From: Desulfopila inferna
Lineage (GTDB): Bacteria; Desulfobacterota; Desulfobulbia; Desulfobulbales; Desulfocapsaceae
Direction: 5' to 3'
Length of the DNA stretch: 64,000 bases
Assembly: GCF_016919005.1 (NCBI RefSeq)
Contig: NZ_JAFFQE010000003.1
Coordinates: 62,001-126,000, forward strand
This document shows, piece after piece, positions 63,203 to 64,000 of this stretch. The position numbers and the translations under genes were made by a program. The notes beneath the pieces were generated by a model, which saw nothing but the letters and a program-made list of their open reading frames with translations, was not told the DNA's origin and did no database searches. Position 1 is the stretch's first letter. Every line of letters begins with the position of its first letter.

Positions 63203-64000
63203 GTTTATTTATCTTCTGTGCATGGCTTGACGATCAAAACAATTGTCAATGGCGTTCGCCAGCCGGGAGGCGGACGAGACGAATGTGTGCTCACATACGA
63301 TTATAGAGCACATTCCGCTCGGCGGGCACATAATTTAGGATAAATTACCCCTGCCTGGACATGACTGCTCGGCCCAAGGCATGTTTGGAGGGGGATGTAG
63401 AACCGGGCGGTCTCCTGACTGACCACGAGTATTGAGATGGCATCTGAGAAATATTGAGGTTACGGCTCGTACAATCTCGATCCCCCCTTCTGCAAGGATC
63501 AACACCGAAATGGGGATTTCAACAGAAGAAGGAAACGGTCTCTGAGCCCGGTTACCGAGATAAGCGATTTTCGCGCTCAACTGACGGGTGACCTGGCAAC
63601 CCAGACTAAGCATCCATGCCAGTTTTTCCCTGCGATCATCCTTTTCCTCTCCGTTAATGACGGATTCGCCACCATATCCATAGCCGACACCGCCGGATTC
63701 CCAGCCCTCCGGGAAAAAACGAATATACTAAATGCCCCTGGACGCGGCAGAAGGGCATACAGAGACTGACTTAAATATCGTTTGAACGCCCTTTCCAATC
63801 CAACCGGAATCATCTTGCTGGAAGCTATCTGCATTTCCATGGCGACGAAAGAGCCTTTCATCCCTTCAAGTGCCGACTTCCAGCTTCTTGCCTGTCTATC
63901 TTCCTCATGGCATCCATGACACCCAACTCCGCGATGCGCAGTAGCATCTGTCTCCGACGGCGCCGGTGCGGAAACGCGACAATCTGATCAAAATCTCCAA
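63203..64000. other. about 800 bases with no recognised gene
   Basis: Both strands have open frames of 60-95 codons here, but none has a family motif or convincing start, and their compositions look like non-coding sequence. The GC-rich left end holds an imperfect inverted pair GTGTGCTCACATACG / ATAGAGCACATTCCG. It may be a decayed gene or a mobile-element remnant; the window ends inside it. Confidence 0.4.

Noticed and set aside
1-64000. tRNA genes, CRISPR arrays, complete insertion sequences
   Set aside because: No tRNA-like cloverleaf or TTCGAATC-type arm in the spacers, no regular short repeat/spacer arrays, and no transposase gene found by eye.

Overview
The window looks like a chromosomal segment of a mesophilic or psychrophilic Desulfobacterota (deltaproteobacterium), most like the Desulfobulbales / Desulfotalea-Desulforhopalus type. 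This is inferred from protein content, not from a database search. The pointers are a fused B12-binding radical SAM/DUF2344 protein, a DUF4390-NtrY-NtrX block, a DUF134 + NifX-like pair, a DsrE-like protein, a B12-dependent ribonucleotide reductase, a TrpB2-type enzyme and the gene order ffh-rpsP-khpA-rimM-trmD-SPOUT methylase-rplS-rnhB-yraN. I saw no tRNA, rRNA, CRISPR array or intact insertion sequence.

Region 1 (1-21354) is a large dissociated (type II) fatty-acid/polyketide-like locus. It holds four ketosynthases (one cut by the window edge), four acyl carrier proteins, three small FabZ/ApeI/ApeP-like dehydratases, a free-standing double-hotdog PKS-type dehydratase and one FabG-like ketoreductase. 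It also holds an acyl-activating (ANL) enzyme, two hotdog thioesterases, and an LpxL-like and a PlsC-like acyltransferase. Less usual members are a fused FakA-FakB-like fatty acid kinase, three radical SAM enzymes (one with a B12-binding fold, two tandem paralogues), a U32-family Fe-S protein and a SAM methyltransferase. No enoyl reductase and no malonyl transacylase are visible. The reductive cycle therefore seems to stop at the enoyl stage, which suggests an unsaturated or polyene-type acyl chain further modified by radical chemistry and passed to a membrane lipid. The composition overlaps aryl-polyene and proposed ladderane-lipid gene sets but matches neither exactly.

Region 2 (21355-31776) is housekeeping: signal recognition particle, ribosomal proteins S16 and L19, rRNA/tRNA maturation enzymes, RNase HII, YraN, PdxA, thymidylate kinase, a TPR lipoprotein and a LolB-like lipoprotein.

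Region 3 (31924-57720) is mixed. It has an AMIN-domain periplasmic protein with an internal tandem duplication, a TIGR03960-type radical SAM protein, TrpB2, a D-Ala-D-Ala carboxypeptidase, a small lipoprotein cytochrome c and an HDOD protein. It continues with creatininase-like and dTDP-rhamnose genes (rfbC, rfbB), peptide release factor 3, DUF134/NifX, DUF4390-NtrY-NtrX, HemB, VanZ, a SEC-C protein, NrdJ, an exported MsrA-MsrB fusion and a DsrE-like protein. Region 4 (57731-64000) has one intact chemoreceptor, a second chemoreceptor broken by a frameshift and missing its N terminus, a DUF4136 lipoprotein, and about 800 bases at the right edge where I recognise nothing.

The intergenic spaces carry at least two families of palindromic, MITE-like elements about 165 bp long. 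Family A has ends related to TGATGGACTCGTAAAAA and an inner palindrome, and several copies begin on a gene's stop codon. Family B has ends CTGATTACCC...GGGTAATCAG. There are also solo tips, chimeras and a short third repeat. They explain most of the longer gaps between genes.
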